64,000 bases of DNA from Ardenticatenaceae bacterium (GCA_011525915.1 WYBM01000025.1:62001-126000), one strand, 5' to 3'. Positions 28,227 to 38,195 are shown, numbered from the stretch's first letter. Program-made: numbers and translations. Notes: generated by a model not told the origin, from the letters alone.

Positions 28227-29512
28227 ACCAATTTTCTACCCTCATCCTTCTCCTTCTCTTTGTGGCTTTTTTGCTGCGGGTAGACTTTGTTTTTTACATC
28301 ATTTACGTCTGCATTGGCGTTTACGCCTGGAGCCGGTGGGGTACGCCGCGCGCCATGAGAAACCTGCACAGCGGCCGTACATACACCAGCCATGCTTTTT
28401 GGGGCGAGTCGGTGCCTATTACCATCCACCTGGAAAACAGGGGACGCCTACCCCTGCCTTGGGTGCGCCTGACAGAAAGTGTGGCCGTGCAGCTCAAAGA
28501 AGGTAAGCCAGTCAACGAGGCTTTCTCATTGGGGCATAAAAAGTCAGTCAGCTTTACTTATACCATTGCCGCCCGGCGGCGCGGTTATTACCAGATCGGG
28601 CCACTGCGGCTGACCGCCGGAGACCTGTTTGGCATCCAGCCAGACAGCCATGCCCAGCTTCCGGCAGAATACATTACCATTTACCCACGCATTATCCCCC
28701 TGGCCCATCTGGGGCTGCCCTCACGTTTACCGTTTGGCACCATCGCCAGCCGCCAGCGGCTCTTTGAAGACCCGGCCCGGCCCATGGGGGTGCGTAATTT
28801 TCGTTCGGGCGACTCTCTACGACAAATCAACTGGAAGGCCAGTGCCCATACCCGCCACCTGCTGGTGAAAACGTATGAACCGGCGATCTCGCTGGAAACG
28901 GCCGTGCTGCTAGACCTTCACGCGGCGGCCTATCTGCGCAGTGCGCGCCACAACAGCATTGAGTGGGCTGTTGAAGTGGCGGCTTCGCTGGCGGCACACC
29001 TGGTAAACCAACGGCAGGCGGTAGGGCTTATGACCAACGGCATAGACCCACTGGCGGTTGGTGGGGGCGCAGCGTTTGATGAGAACAGCGGCCGGCTGCT
29101 GCATCACACACCGGATGCCATCCAGCAAAACCCCAGGGCATACTTGCCACCGCCAATTCCGCCGCGCAACGGCCGTTACCACCTGGTTAAAATTCTGGAA
29201 CGCCTGGCCCGTATCGAATCTGACAATACCGTTCCCGTGGCTGAGTGGGCAGCTGAGGCTACCGCTCACCTCAGTTGGGGTGTTACCATCCTGGTCATTA
29301 CACCCCGAGGCACAGAAGCAGCGGGCCAGGCATTACACCGTCTGGTTCGCACCGGGTTCAACCCCGTCCTCATCACGATCGAACCAGACGCTAATTTCGG
29401 CCAGGTGCGTGAGCGGGCACGGCGGTTGGGGTTTAGCGCCTACAATGTGACGGCCGTCCAAGATTTAGACCGGTGGCGGACCAGGGCCAGGGATATAAGA
29501 GTGACGGGTTAA
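28223..29512 (+). CDS. DUF58-domain membrane protein
   Basis: A 429-aa protein with two N-terminal membrane helices (FSTLILLLLFVAFLLRVDFV, then FYIIYVCIGVYAW). A beta-rich segment follows (VPITIHLENRGRLPLPWVRL), then the DUF58 signature VRNFRSGDSLRQINWKASA and an LVKTYEP segment. The C-terminal half resembles a von Willebrand A fold. The conserved partnership with MoxR and DUF4129 proteins points to a cell-envelope assembly role, but the biochemical function is unknown. The start overlaps the moxR stop; the next gene begins one base after the TAA. Confidence 0.9.
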   Translation: MNQFSTLILLLLFVAFLLRVDFVFYIIYVCIGVYAWSRWGTPRAMRNLHSGRTYTSHAFWGESVPITIHLENRGRLPLPWVRLTESVAVQLKEGKPVNEAFSLGHKKSVSFTYTIAARRRGYYQIGPLRLTAGDLFGIQPDSHAQLPAEYITIYPRIIPLAHLGLPSRLPFGTIASRQRLFEDPARPMGVRNFRSGDSLRQINWKASAHTRHLLVKTYEPAISLETAVLLDLHAAAYLRSARHNSIEWAVEVAASLAAHLVNQRQAVGLMTNGIDPLAVGGGAAFDENSGRLLHHTPDAIQQNPRAYLPPPIPPRNGRYHLVKILERLARIESDNTVPVAEWAAEATAHLSWGVTILVITPRGTEAAGQALHRLVRTGFNPVLITIEPDANFGQVRERARRLGFSAYNVTAVQDLDRWRTRARDIRVTG

Positions 29513-29513
29513 G

Positions 29514-31217
29514 ATGAAAGCCAGGCGCCCTCTTCCGCCAAAAGCGGCCAAACGTGCTCCTTCCATTGAAGCGTTGGAAAACAGTGAAACATACGCCTAC
29601 GTGACAAATAAATGGTCACGCACGGTGGTCCAGCCGCTGCTGATCGCCCTGGTGATGACTGCGTTCCTTACGGCCGTGGCCGTGGTGATAGATACCATCT
29701 TGGGTGATACCCGGGGAGTCATGCTGGCGCCTATCTACTTCCTGGCCTCGCTAGAGGGGGTGTATACCACACTTTGGCTGGACCATCCCAACAACCGCCA
29801 GTTAAACCGGGTAGCTTACCGGGCCGCTGAATTTCTGGTGCTCTTGTTGATTTTGCGCCTTTACACCTGGATCATCGCTGGCACTTTTCCCAGTTTTGCC
29901 GGGCTGGCTGATTACCTGCGGTACCCCTATTTGCTGGCGGCTGACGGCTTTTTTATCGGGGGTGTTCTGTTAACCCTATTGACCTGGACGCGGGCCAACG
30001 CCCTCTGCCGCCACTACAACAACCTGGCCATAGACCGGGCCGAAGCGTATTTTTTCACACTGCCTCGTGGCGAACAGGATGCCACCCTAAAGCCTTCTTT
30101 TTCTGATCGCGGGGCGATTTTGGCCGGTCTGTTTTCACAATGGATTTCGGGCGGGATCTTGCTGACATTAGGCACGGCCGTGATCACCGTCAGGCCGTTT
30201 GCATACCCCCTGCAGCAAAGCCTGCGTTCACTGTCCTCATTACCTTTACCACCGGCCATGATCCTCTCGCTGCTGGTCTACTTTGTGGGTGGCCTGCTGC
30301 TGTTAAGCCAGGCACGGTTAGGCGCGCTGAATGCCCGCTGGCTGCACGAAGGTGTTATCAAAACCCCAGACGTGGAACATACCTGGCAACGTTATACCAC
30401 CTGGCTGCTGCTGGCCATTGCCGGCATTGCCTTATTCTTGCCACTGGGGTCTACCCTGGCTATTGGGCGGGTGTTAGATGTGGTTGTGAGCGCCGTCCTG
30501 GCTTTTTTTACGCTCCTCAGCTATCTATTTGTAGGGCTGATGGGGCTGTTCTTGGCTCCATTAAGCGAGGAGCTTCCTGCAGGCACACCTCAACCCCAGC
30601 CCACCCAGACCGTGCCCACACCCCAGCCCACGCCCTTGCCCACATCCACCGCACCCCCAGATGAAACTGCCCAGCTCATGATTAGCTCTGCCTTCTGGGC
30701 CGTAGCCATTGTGATGACCGTCGTCGCTGTCAGCTTTTTCTTACGTGACCGGGGGATTCGCCTGAACCTGCACTTGTTCCGGATGTTGGGCCACAGTCTG
30801 GCCACCTGGGTACGCGGCCTTTGGCGAGACGCATCTGAGTATGCCGGTGATTTTCGCCAGAGTATACGCACCCGTCTGTCACCCAAGGAAACAGAAAAGG
30901 ACAAGGGCGAAACGCCACCGTGGCGCTTTATTCGTGTCAATGCGCTGTCCCCTCGTGAGCAGATTCGCTATTTTTACCTTTCCACCGTCAAGCGCGCCAG
31001 TGACCGGGGTGTGCCTCGTGACCAGGGGGAGACGCCGCTGGAATTTGCCGAGGATCTGAAAACGAATTGGCCAGAGGCTGAAGAGGAGATAGAAGAATTA
31101 ACCGAAGCCTTCCTACGTGCCCGTTATAGTCAGGAAAAGATCGAAAAGGCAGATGTCCACCCGATCAAAAAACAGTGGCAGCAGGTGAAAGCCAGTTTTC
31201 GCCAGCGGATGCGGTAA
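29514..31217 (+). CDS. DUF4129-domain polytopic membrane protein
   Basis: A 567-aa protein with roughly nine membrane helices between residues 38 and 420, a Pro/Thr-rich loop (about 352-380) and a cytoplasmic C-terminal domain. That domain (EQIRYFYLSTVKRASDRGVP, TPLEFAEDLKTNWPEAEEEI, TEAFLRARYS) matches the DUF4129 region found at the C-terminus of TgpA-like transglutaminases and as separate proteins. No transglutaminase Cys-His-Asp domain is present here or in the neighbours. It completes a MoxR/DUF58/DUF4129 operon. Confidence 0.85.
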   Translation: MKARRPLPPKAAKRAPSIEALENSETYAYVTNKWSRTVVQPLLIALVMTAFLTAVAVVIDTILGDTRGVMLAPIYFLASLEGVYTTLWLDHPNNRQLNRVAYRAAEFLVLLLILRLYTWIIAGTFPSFAGLADYLRYPYLLAADGFFIGGVLLTLLTWTRANALCRHYNNLAIDRAEAYFFTLPRGEQDATLKPSFSDRGAILAGLFSQWISGGILLTLGTAVITVRPFAYPLQQSLRSLSSLPLPPAMILSLLVYFVGGLLLLSQARLGALNARWLHEGVIKTPDVEHTWQRYTTWLLLAIAGIALFLPLGSTLAIGRVLDVVVSAVLAFFTLLSYLFVGLMGLFLAPLSEELPAGTPQPQPTQTVPTPQPTPLPTSTAPPDETAQLMISSAFWAVAIVMTVVAVSFFLRDRGIRLNLHLFRMLGHSLATWVRGLWRDASEYAGDFRQSIRTRLSPKETEKDKGETPPWRFIRVNALSPREQIRYFYLSTVKRASDRGVPRDQGETPLEFAEDLKTNWPEAEEEIEELTEAFLRARYSQEKIEKADVHPIKKQWQQVKASFRQRMR

Positions 31218-31249
31218 TGTGAACCCTTTCCAAGAATCCTCTATTCACA

Positions 31250-31279
31250 TTGGCCCGTTCGCCCTGTTCGTGATAAAAC
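31250..31279 (+). promoter_or_regulatory. Possible promoter for the FTCD gene
   Basis: TTGGCC, an 18-base spacer and TAAAAC preceded by TGA. Weak match; the position, 48 bases before ATG, is reasonable. Confidence 0.3.
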
Positions 31280-31326
31280 ACGGCCGTTTAAAAGCCCACT
31301 TGAACCTTTTAGGAGATCAATAACCC

Positions 31327-32841
31327 ATGCAACAACTGGTTGAATGTGTACCAAATTTTAGCAACGGCCGTGACCCAGACATTTACAACACCATCGCTGA
31401 CGCCATTCGCAGTGTGCGCGGCGCGCGTATTCTGGATGTTAGCCCAGACCCCGACCATAATCGCACGGTCATCACTTACGTAGGCGCACCCGGCGATGTG
31501 GCTGAAGCCGCCTTTCGCGCCATTGCCAAAGCCGCTGAACTCATTGATCTGGACACACACCAGGGCGAACACCCACGCCTGGGAGCGACAGACGTCTGCC
31601 CTTTTATTCCCATCAAAGGCGTCACCATCGCCGAATGTGTGACGCTAGCAAACCAACTGGCCCAGCGTGTGGGTGAGGAATTGGGTATTTGTGTTTACCT
31701 TTACGGCGACGCCGCCACGCGCCCGGAACGGGAAAAGCTGTCAGATATTCGTAAAGGTGAGTATGAGAAATGGAAAGGGGAAATTGGCCACAATCCGGCG
31801 CGCGAACCAGATTACGGTCCGGCTAAGGCCCAAAAGTGGGGGGCAACGGTGATTGGTGTACGGCCGTTTCTCATCGCCTACAATCTTTACCTGAACAGTG
31901 ACCGGGTAGAGATTGCTGAACGTATTGCCCGCGCCGTGCGTTTTACCAGCGGCGGCCTGCGCTTTGTGCAAGCCAAAGGCTTCCTGGTAGAAGGCCAGGC
32001 CCAGGTGAGCATGAACCTGACCAATTACGAAAAGACCCCTGTTTTCCGCGTGCAAGAACTGGTCAAACAAGAAGCCGCACACTACGGCCTGACAGTCACC
32101 AAAGCCGAGCTGGTAGGCCTGGTCCCTCAGAAAGCGCTCATGGAAACGGCCAAATATTATTTACAGCTTGATGATATGCGTGATGGCCAGGTATTGGAAT
32201 ATCGCCTGCTGGAAGAAGCAAGCAAAGCCGATACGACACCCCACGACTTTATTGAAGCCCTGGCGGCCAATACGCCCACACCTGGTGGTGGTTCGGCGGC
32301 GGCGCTGGCTGGCGCCCTGGCCGCTGCCCTCACCCAAATGGTGGCCGGGCTAACCCTGGGCAAGAAAAAATATGCTGACGCGCAGGCGCAGGCTGAATCC
32401 ATACTGTCGTGGGCCGACAGCTTGCGTGAACAACTTACCAGCGCTATTGCCGAAGACGCGGCCGCGTTCGACGAGGTTATGGCCGTCTACCGTGCAAAAG
32501 AGATGCCGGAAGAGGCACGTGCTGTTGCCATAGAAGAGGCCACGATTGGCGCCGGCGAAGTGCCTTTACGTGTGGCCCGCCTCAGCCACGATGCGGCCCG
32601 GCTGGCCCAAACGATCGCCCAGATCGGCAACGTCAACGCGGTGACAGATGCTGCAGCCGGGGCATTGTTGGCAAACACGGCCGTGCAAATTGCGGCCATG
32701 AACGTCAGAATTAATGCCGTTAACCTGAAAAACCAGGACCTGGCCGCCCAGTGGCAAACCGAACTAGAAACGCTGACCGTAGAAACGGCCGCGATCGCGG
32801 CGGCGGTCATGACCACAGCTCAAGAACGGGGAGGGTTCTAG
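31327..32841 (+). CDS. ftcD: Fused glutamate formimidoyltransferase / formimino-THF cyclodeaminase
   Basis: A 504-aa bifunctional enzyme of histidine degradation. Residues 1-300 are the formiminotransferase (MQQLVECVPNFSNGRDPDIY, HQGEHPRLGATDVCPFIPIK, WGATVIGVRPFLIAYNLYLN), moving the formimino group from formimino-glutamate to tetrahydrofolate. Residues 312-504 are the helical cyclodeaminase (FIEALAANTPTPGGGSAAAL), which releases ammonia to give methenyl-THF. The same fusion occurs in animals and some bacteria; others use separate genes. TTAGGAG lies ten bases before ATG. No other hut gene is in the window. TAG stop; the next gene starts after three bases. Confidence 0.93.
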   Translation: MQQLVECVPNFSNGRDPDIYNTIADAIRSVRGARILDVSPDPDHNRTVITYVGAPGDVAEAAFRAIAKAAELIDLDTHQGEHPRLGATDVCPFIPIKGVTIAECVTLANQLAQRVGEELGICVYLYGDAATRPEREKLSDIRKGEYEKWKGEIGHNPAREPDYGPAKAQKWGATVIGVRPFLIAYNLYLNSDRVEIAERIARAVRFTSGGLRFVQAKGFLVEGQAQVSMNLTNYEKTPVFRVQELVKQEAAHYGLTVTKAELVGLVPQKALMETAKYYLQLDDMRDGQVLEYRLLEEASKADTTPHDFIEALAANTPTPGGGSAAALAGALAAALTQMVAGLTLGKKKYADAQAQAESILSWADSLREQLTSAIAEDAAAFDEVMAVYRAKEMPEEARAVAIEEATIGAGEVPLRVARLSHDAARLAQTIAQIGNVNAVTDAAAGALLANTAVQIAAMNVRINAVNLKNQDLAAQWQTELETLTVETAAIAAAVMTTAQERGGF

Positions 32842-32844
32842 GCA

Positions 32845-33993
32845 TTGGTCTTGTTCCGTTCCTCATATCGCCAGGCATTCTGGCCCATAACGGCACTTTT
32901 TGTTTTTATGTTTGCGCTGACTGCCTGCCAGAGCCAGCAGGCAGTTGTTGTCGCCGGTGTCAGCGAAGGGGCGACGGCCGTCCCCCCCTCCCCGCCTGCC
33001 ACCAACACCTTGATGCCCGTGGTGCCTAAACTGGTTGCCCCTACCATACAGCCCATCATGTTAGGCTCGCCCACACCCATGCCTACGGGCCTGCCCTCGT
33101 TTGCGCTGCCAGATCCGGCCCAGTTGACCGCCACCGCCCAACCCACGGCCGTGCCCAGCAGCACCGTTGTTCCCCCCACTCCCACAGCCACCCACACCCC
33201 CATACCCACCTTTACACCGCCGGCGCTGCCCCAAACCCTGCCAGATGAACATTACTGGCTTAAACGACCGGTAGCCGAAGGTGGGGTGGTGTGGACCAAC
33301 AAACATTACCCCTATGGCAGCACGCGCAATGGTGAATTACGACCCCATCATGGGGTGGAGTTTGACGTGCCCTATAATACCGAAATCCTGGCGGCGGCCA
33401 GCGGCACGGTTATTGTTGCCGGGCCCGATGATCAAAAAATCTATGGGGAACATCTGAATTTTTACGGTAATGTGGTGATCATCCAACATGATACCATCTA
33501 TAAAGGGCAGCCTGTTTTTACCCTCTATGGTCATCTCAGCCGGCCGCTGGTCACAGTTGGCCAGCGTGTGGACGCCGCTCAGGCCATTGCCCTTTCCGGT
33601 GCCACCGGCGTGGCCGATGGGCCACATATGCACTTTGAAGTTCGTTTGGGACAGAACAGCTACGATGCCACCTACAACCCGCTGCTCTGGCTGTGGCCCT
33701 TTCCTGACCGGGGCACGGTGGCCGGGCGGGTTGTTTTTCCCAACGGAACCCCAGCCTATGAAGCCCCGGTGCGGGTGGAACGTGTTGACGCCAACTCTCG
33801 TTACGCCGCCACCACCACCTATGCCCTGGGTGACCTGAACGCCGATGATATCTGGCAGGAAAACTTCGTGATTGATGACGTAGAAGCCGGTTTTTACGAA
33901 GTGATTGTGACCGTTGGTGAGGATAAGTTTACACAAGAAGTGTGGGTCTATCCCCGGCGCACTTCCTTTGTAGAGATTGTGATTACGCCATAG
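32845..33993 (+). CDS. M23-family metallopeptidase lipoprotein
   Basis: A 382-aa exported peptidase. I use TTG 32845 because GGGGAGGG lies nine bases upstream and no ATG precedes the lipobox FALTACQS. A Pro/Thr linker covers residues about 35-125. The LytM/M23 domain has the zinc ligands in HHGVEFD, and GPHMHFEVR supplies the H-x-H motif, so it looks active. Such enzymes cut peptide cross-links in peptidoglycan. A beta-sandwich domain (GTVAGRVVFPNGTPAYEAPV onward) follows as a possible substrate- or wall-binding part. The TAG stop is directly followed by a CAGT-type repeat. Confidence 0.87.
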   Translation: MVLFRSSYRQAFWPITALFVFMFALTACQSQQAVVVAGVSEGATAVPPSPPATNTLMPVVPKLVAPTIQPIMLGSPTPMPTGLPSFALPDPAQLTATAQPTAVPSSTVVPPTPTATHTPIPTFTPPALPQTLPDEHYWLKRPVAEGGVVWTNKHYPYGSTRNGELRPHHGVEFDVPYNTEILAAASGTVIVAGPDDQKIYGEHLNFYGNVVIIQHDTIYKGQPVFTLYGHLSRPLVTVGQRVDAAQAIALSGATGVADGPHMHFEVRLGQNSYDATYNPLLWLWPFPDRGTVAGRVVFPNGTPAYEAPVRVERVDANSRYAATTTYALGDLNADDIWQENFVIDDVEAGFYEVIVTVGEDKFTQEVWVYPRRTSFVEIVITP

Positions 33994-34136
33994 TGCCAGT
34001 AATCAGAAGTCCGTAATCAGTTTTCAGCAGGGGTTTCTGTAAATCGGGCATCCTTGCCCGAGTGTCCAGACAGGGATGTCCGGACTACGAATTTTCATTC
34101 ATGGTGGTCGGCAGCCGCCGGTGAAGTCTCCTTTAT
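33994..34136. repeat. Intergenic repeat mosaic after the M23 gene
   Basis: Directly after TAG 33993 comes a short CAGT-type block (CCAGTAATCAGAAGTCCGTA). Next are two small palindromes, CGGGCATCCTTGCCCG and GTCCAGACAGGGATGTCCGGAC-like arms (34064-34085), then a 46-bp copy of the repeat at 20474. The rest, to 34240, contains no gene I can support. Confidence 0.55.
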
Positions 34137-34240
34137 TTAATCTCTGCGCTCTCTACGTTCTCTGGGATTAGATAAGTTTTGTCGGTCAATCAGGAAGACC
34201 GGGCAAATCTGTGATCTCTGATCTCCAATCCTCCGAAAAT

Positions 34241-34250
34241 TGCGTACAAT
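34241..34250 (+). promoter_or_regulatory. -10 box for a probably leaderless SARP gene
   Basis: TGCGTACAAT ends seven bases before ATG 34258, and no Shine-Dalgarno sequence is present in between. Confidence 0.5.
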
Positions 34251-34257
34251 AGGCAGC

Positions 34258-37179
34258 ATGCTGCAAATTCACCTGTTTGGCCACTTGCGCTTGTTGGTAA
34301 ACCAGCAGCCCCATCGGTTTGCCACCTTGCCCAAAACGGCGCCATTGCTCGCCTATCTTTTGCTGCATCGTGACACGGCCGTACCTCGTGACCACCTGGC
34401 TTTCCTGCTGTGGGATGATGTACCAGAAAATGAAGCCCGCGCCAATCTGCGCCGCCATCTGCATGATTTGCGCCGGGCTCTACCTTCGAAGAACGACCAG
34501 CCCTGGGTGATCAGTGACGGCAAAACACTGCAATGGAATCCGGCCGCCCCCTGGTGGCTAGACGTGGCCGCCTTTGAACAGCTTTGCCAGGACACCACCC
34601 GGCTGGCCGAAGCCATTACCCTTTACACCGGCGATCTGCTGACAGACTTGTACGAAGATTGGCTGGCGGCAGAAAGAGAGCGCCTGCGAACGCTCTATTT
34701 TGCCACCATAAGCGGCCTGATTACGCGGGAGCGAGCAGGCGGCGACCTGGCGCAGGCGATAGTGTATGCCCGGCAGTTATTAAACCATGATCCCTTGCGT
34801 GAAGATGTGGTACGTGACCTGATTGTGATGCGCCATGAAAGCGGTGATCGGGCCGGGGCCATGCAGCTTTACCAGCAATTTAAAGAACGGCTGGCTGAAG
34901 AACTAGGCGTGGCACCCATGCCGGAAACGACAACCGTTTACGAAGCCATTACTACCAACCAGCCACTGCTTTCACACCGTCATAACCAACACACACCCGC
35001 CTCCTCTCCCCCTCAACCAGCAGTCATACATCCAGTAACAACGCCCCTACCCCCTCACAATCTGCCGGCCCAGCTTACCAGCTTTGTTGGTCGTCGCGAA
35101 GAGTTAACACAGGTATGCCAGCTCATCGGCGCCGCGGCCACGGCCACGCGACTGCTGACCATCACCGGGCCGGGCGGCACTGGCAAGACCCGGCTGGCGC
35201 TGGCCGCCGCTCATTGGCTATGGCAGCACCAGCCGCACCAATTTCCAGACGGCGTCTTTTTTGTAGGCCTGACCGAGGTGACAAATCCTAATTATGTGGC
35301 CACGGCCGTCGCCGCAACCGTGGGCACCCGGGAAACACCAGACCGCCCTCTGCCAGACAGCCTGAAAGAACACCTGCATACAAAGCAGTTACTGTTAATC
35401 ATAGATAACTTTGAACATCTACTGGCGGCGGCACCCCTGGTGAGTGACCTGCTCACGGCTGCGCCTGGTCTACGTGTCCTCGTCACCAGCCAGGCCAGCT
35501 TGCATTTGTACGGCGAGAGCGAATTTCCTCTGGCCCCGTTATCATTGCCTGATCTGAACAACCTTCCTCCCATCACCAACCTGATGCAGTACACCGCCAT
35601 AGCCCTCTTCGTAGAACGACTGCGCGCCGTCTACCTGGGGTTTACCCTCACACCAGAAAATGCCCATACTGTGGTGGAAATTTGCGCCTGCCTGGATGGT
35701 ATGCCGCTGGCATTAGAACTGGCAGCTGCCCGTGGCAAGCTCTTCACCCCAGTGGCCATGTTAGCCCAACTCAACAACCGCTTACGCTTCCTCAACAGCC
35801 AGGCTCGCAACTTGCCCGCCCGCCATCAGACCTTACGGGCCACCATTGATTGGAGTTACTACCTGCTGGAACCGGTAGAGCAACAGGTGTTTGGCCGTCT
35901 CTCGTTGTTTGTCTCTTCGTTTACGGCCGAAGCAGCCCTGGCTGTGTGCCCAGATATTGTGGCGGGGGAAACGGCCGTGTTAGACGTTATCGGCTCCCTG
36001 GCCGATAAGAACATGATACGGTTTTATCTGCCCGGTAACGGGGCGCCGCGCTTTCGCCTGTTGCAAACATTACGTGAATACGCTTTGGAAAAGCTGGCCC
36101 AAACCCCGGCCGAAGCTGACACTCGCTACCGTTATGCCGCCTATTACACCATCCTGACAGAACAGGCTGAAGCCGGGCTGCGCCAGGGCGATCAACAGAG
36201 CTGGCTGCAGCGCATGCGCCTGGAAGACCCCAATGTGATGGCGGCTTTGGAATGGTTGTATGCTCATTTGGATGATCCGGAAAACGGCCGTCTGGCCACC
36301 CGCCTGATCACCGCCCGCGAGCGGTTCTGGTCATTACAAGGCCGTTTCCATGAAGCCCGGCTGTGGTTTGCACGTGCGCTTACCTGTCGCCATCTGCTGC
36401 CTCTGGCTGAGCAAGTCAAACTCCTCAACAAGGCGGGGGTAATTGCCCAGTACCAGGGTGACTATGCCGCCGCCGCCGTACTGCACGATGATGCCTTAAC
36501 ATTGGCCCGTCAAGAAGAAGACCCTACATTGCTGGCCAACACACTGCATTACCTGGGTTATGCCGCCGGCCGTCAGGGCCGTTATGAAGAAGCACGTGAC
36601 CTGCTGCATGAAAGCCTTTCCCTCTCACAAGAGCTGCCAGACACGCTGCCGCAAATAACCACGCTGCTGAACAACCTGGCAATCGTTTACCGGCGGCTCA
36701 AAGCTTATGACCAGGCCATTACCACTCTGGAAAAAGCACTGGCCCTAAAACGACAGTTAAACGACCGGTTAGGGCTGCCGGCCGTCCTGGGCAATCTGAG
36801 CCAGTTGGTGGCCTTTCAGGGCGACTATGTGCAGGCCAGGGCCTATGCACAGGAGAGCCTGGAGCTGCGCCTGGCCTCCCAAGACCGGCCAGGTATGCTC
36901 GTTTCGTTAGGGCAGATGGCTGACCTGGCCCTGGAGACCGGGCAAGATGCCCGGGCCATCACGCTGTTAGCGGCCAGCCTGGCCTTGCGGCAGCAAATGA
37001 GCCTGCCCATGACAGCCCATGTCCAGGCAGAAACAAACGCCGAACTAGCCCAACTGCGCCTTCGCCTGAGTGAGGCCACCTACGCAGCCGCCTGGGCTGC
37101 CGGTGAAGTAATGACGTTGGAAGAGGCTGTAACCTTTGCCTTGACTGCAGACACGGCCGTGTCGTCTGACAAAACATAG
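34258..37179 (+). CDS. AfsR/SARP-family regulator, second copy
   Basis: A 973-aa BTAD/NB-ARC/TPR protein with the same plan as the one at 704-3847. It begins MLQIHLFGHLRLLVNQQPHR with a winged helix (ARANLRRHLHDLRRALP). The BTAD domain runs to about residue 240. 'TSFVGRREEL' leads into the P-loop TGPGGTGKTRLAL and Walker B LLLIIDNFEHLL. TPRs start near residue 700 (AAVLHDDALTLARQEEDPTL, GRYEEARDLLHESLSLSQEL). The two paralogues are clearly diverged. Start ATG 34258 is set by the adjacent -10 box; an in-frame TTG at 34240 lies inside the promoter. A small membrane protein gene follows after 17 bases. Confidence 0.9.
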   Translation: MLQIHLFGHLRLLVNQQPHRFATLPKTAPLLAYLLLHRDTAVPRDHLAFLLWDDVPENEARANLRRHLHDLRRALPSKNDQPWVISDGKTLQWNPAAPWWLDVAAFEQLCQDTTRLAEAITLYTGDLLTDLYEDWLAAERERLRTLYFATISGLITRERAGGDLAQAIVYARQLLNHDPLREDVVRDLIVMRHESGDRAGAMQLYQQFKERLAEELGVAPMPETTTVYEAITTNQPLLSHRHNQHTPASSPPQPAVIHPVTTPLPPHNLPAQLTSFVGRREELTQVCQLIGAAATATRLLTITGPGGTGKTRLALAAAHWLWQHQPHQFPDGVFFVGLTEVTNPNYVATAVAATVGTRETPDRPLPDSLKEHLHTKQLLLIIDNFEHLLAAAPLVSDLLTAAPGLRVLVTSQASLHLYGESEFPLAPLSLPDLNNLPPITNLMQYTAIALFVERLRAVYLGFTLTPENAHTVVEICACLDGMPLALELAAARGKLFTPVAMLAQLNNRLRFLNSQARNLPARHQTLRATIDWSYYLLEPVEQQVFGRLSLFVSSFTAEAALAVCPDIVAGETAVLDVIGSLADKNMIRFYLPGNGAPRFRLLQTLREYALEKLAQTPAEADTRYRYAAYYTILTEQAEAGLRQGDQQSWLQRMRLEDPNVMAALEWLYAHLDDPENGRLATRLITARERFWSLQGRFHEARLWFARALTCRHLLPLAEQVKLLNKAGVIAQYQGDYAAAAVLHDDALTLARQEEDPTLLANTLHYLGYAAGRQGRYEEARDLLHESLSLSQELPDTLPQITTLLNNLAIVYRRLKAYDQAITTLEKALALKRQLNDRLGLPAVLGNLSQLVAFQGDYVQARAYAQESLELRLASQDRPGMLVSLGQMADLALETGQDARAITLLAASLALRQQMSLPMTAHVQAETNAELAQLRLRLSEATYAAAWAAGEVMTLEEAVTFALTADTAVSSDKT

Positions 37180-37196
37180 AGTGATGAGGTCATTTT

Positions 37197-37499
37197 ATGA
37201 ATGAGCACCAACCTGACCACAGAAGGTACCATCTATGGTCATATGGTTTATTAGCCATAGCCATGATACTTTTTATCCTGACAGGCGTCATTCTTGATTC
37301 AGTGTTGGCATCGGTATCTACGGCCGTACAGCGCTGGATTGTGTTTTGGGCGCTTATTCTTCCGGCTATACTGGGCGCTTTGGCCGGTTTTCTAGCGCTG
37401 CGCCAGAAAAGCACCCATCCCCTTCTGGCGCTTGGCGGTATGGTCCTGAATACACTCTTTGCACTCTTTTTCATCGCCCTGTTAGGCATTGCCGGCTAA
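37197..37499 (+). CDS. Small membrane protein with three predicted helices
   Basis: A 100-aa hydrophobic protein. Helices are at about residues 16-36 (LWSYGLLAIAMILFILTGVI), 46-66 (IVFWALILPAILGALAGFLA) and 76-98. The N-terminus is His-rich and probably cytoplasmic. I recognise no family. It follows the SARP gene by 17 bases and may be co-transcribed. No convincing Shine-Dalgarno sequence is visible. Confidence 0.65.
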   Translation: MNEHQPDHRRYHLWSYGLLAIAMILFILTGVILDSVLASVSTAVQRWIVFWALILPAILGALAGFLALRQKSTHPLLALGGMVLNTLFALFFIALLGIAG

Positions 37500-37703
37500 G
37501 ACGGTTTTAGATACACAACCTCGAAAGTTATGTCAACTTACCCGTAAGCATGTCGGGCTGCTACCTGTTCACCAAGAGTCAGAACCATCGAACATGAGAC
37601 GGCCGTCATTTTCGGACGCACGACGGACGGCCGTCGGACGGCCATAGCTTATGATACCTGTCAGTTAAACAATTCACTTTTTTCTGCCAAAAGGAGCAAA
37701 AAA

Positions 37704-38195
37704 ATGAGAACTAGAAAGATGCTGGTGATGACGGTTTTGTTTATCTTAGGGACTCTTATGCTGGCCGCCTGTGGTGGTGGCGCGGCCACCGTCAGTGACA
37801 TCCCCGCTTACCCAGACGCCACTGCCCTGCAGCCCGGCGAAGACCCCATTGCCGACACGCTGATAAAAAACATGGAACAAGACGCCAGTTTGCGTGCCAA
37901 CATGGGGGTGGGCGGCAGCATAGAGCAGATGGCCTACCGGCTGCCCGCAGGTACCACCTGGGACCAGGTGAACGGCTTTTATGAAAAGGAGCTGAATGGG
38001 GCCGGTTGGAAAAGCGGCATAGGTGGCCCTGGCGGCAATTTAGCCAGTGACATTATGAGTTCGGTCAACAGCAGCAATGACCTGTTTCAGATGGCCTCCT
38101 GGAACAAGGGCAAACAAATCCTCACCATTATTCGCAATACCAACCCCACCGATGAGGCTGATGTGTATTTGATTATGTCCTTAAATACGAACTAG
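37704..38195 (+). CDS. Small lipoprotein of unknown function
   Basis: A 163-aa lipoprotein with AAAAGGAG seven bases before ATG. The signal peptide ends in the lipobox MLAACGGG. The mature domain (SDIPAYPDATALQPGEDPIA, then MAYRLPAGTTWDQVNGFYEK, then a Gly-rich turn and KQILTIIRN) resembles small two-layer lipoproteins predicted to sit at the outer face of the membrane. No enzymatic motif is visible. The stop TAG is fused to a CAGT-type repeat. The 200-bp gap upstream holds two ACGGCCGT palindromes and no gene. Confidence 0.78.
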   Translation: MRTRKMLVMTVLFILGTLMLAACGGGAATVSDIPAYPDATALQPGEDPIADTLIKNMEQDASLRANMGVGGSIEQMAYRLPAGTTWDQVNGFYEKELNGAGWKSGIGGPGGNLASDIMSSVNSSNDLFQMASWNKGKQILTIIRNTNPTDEADVYLIMSLNTN

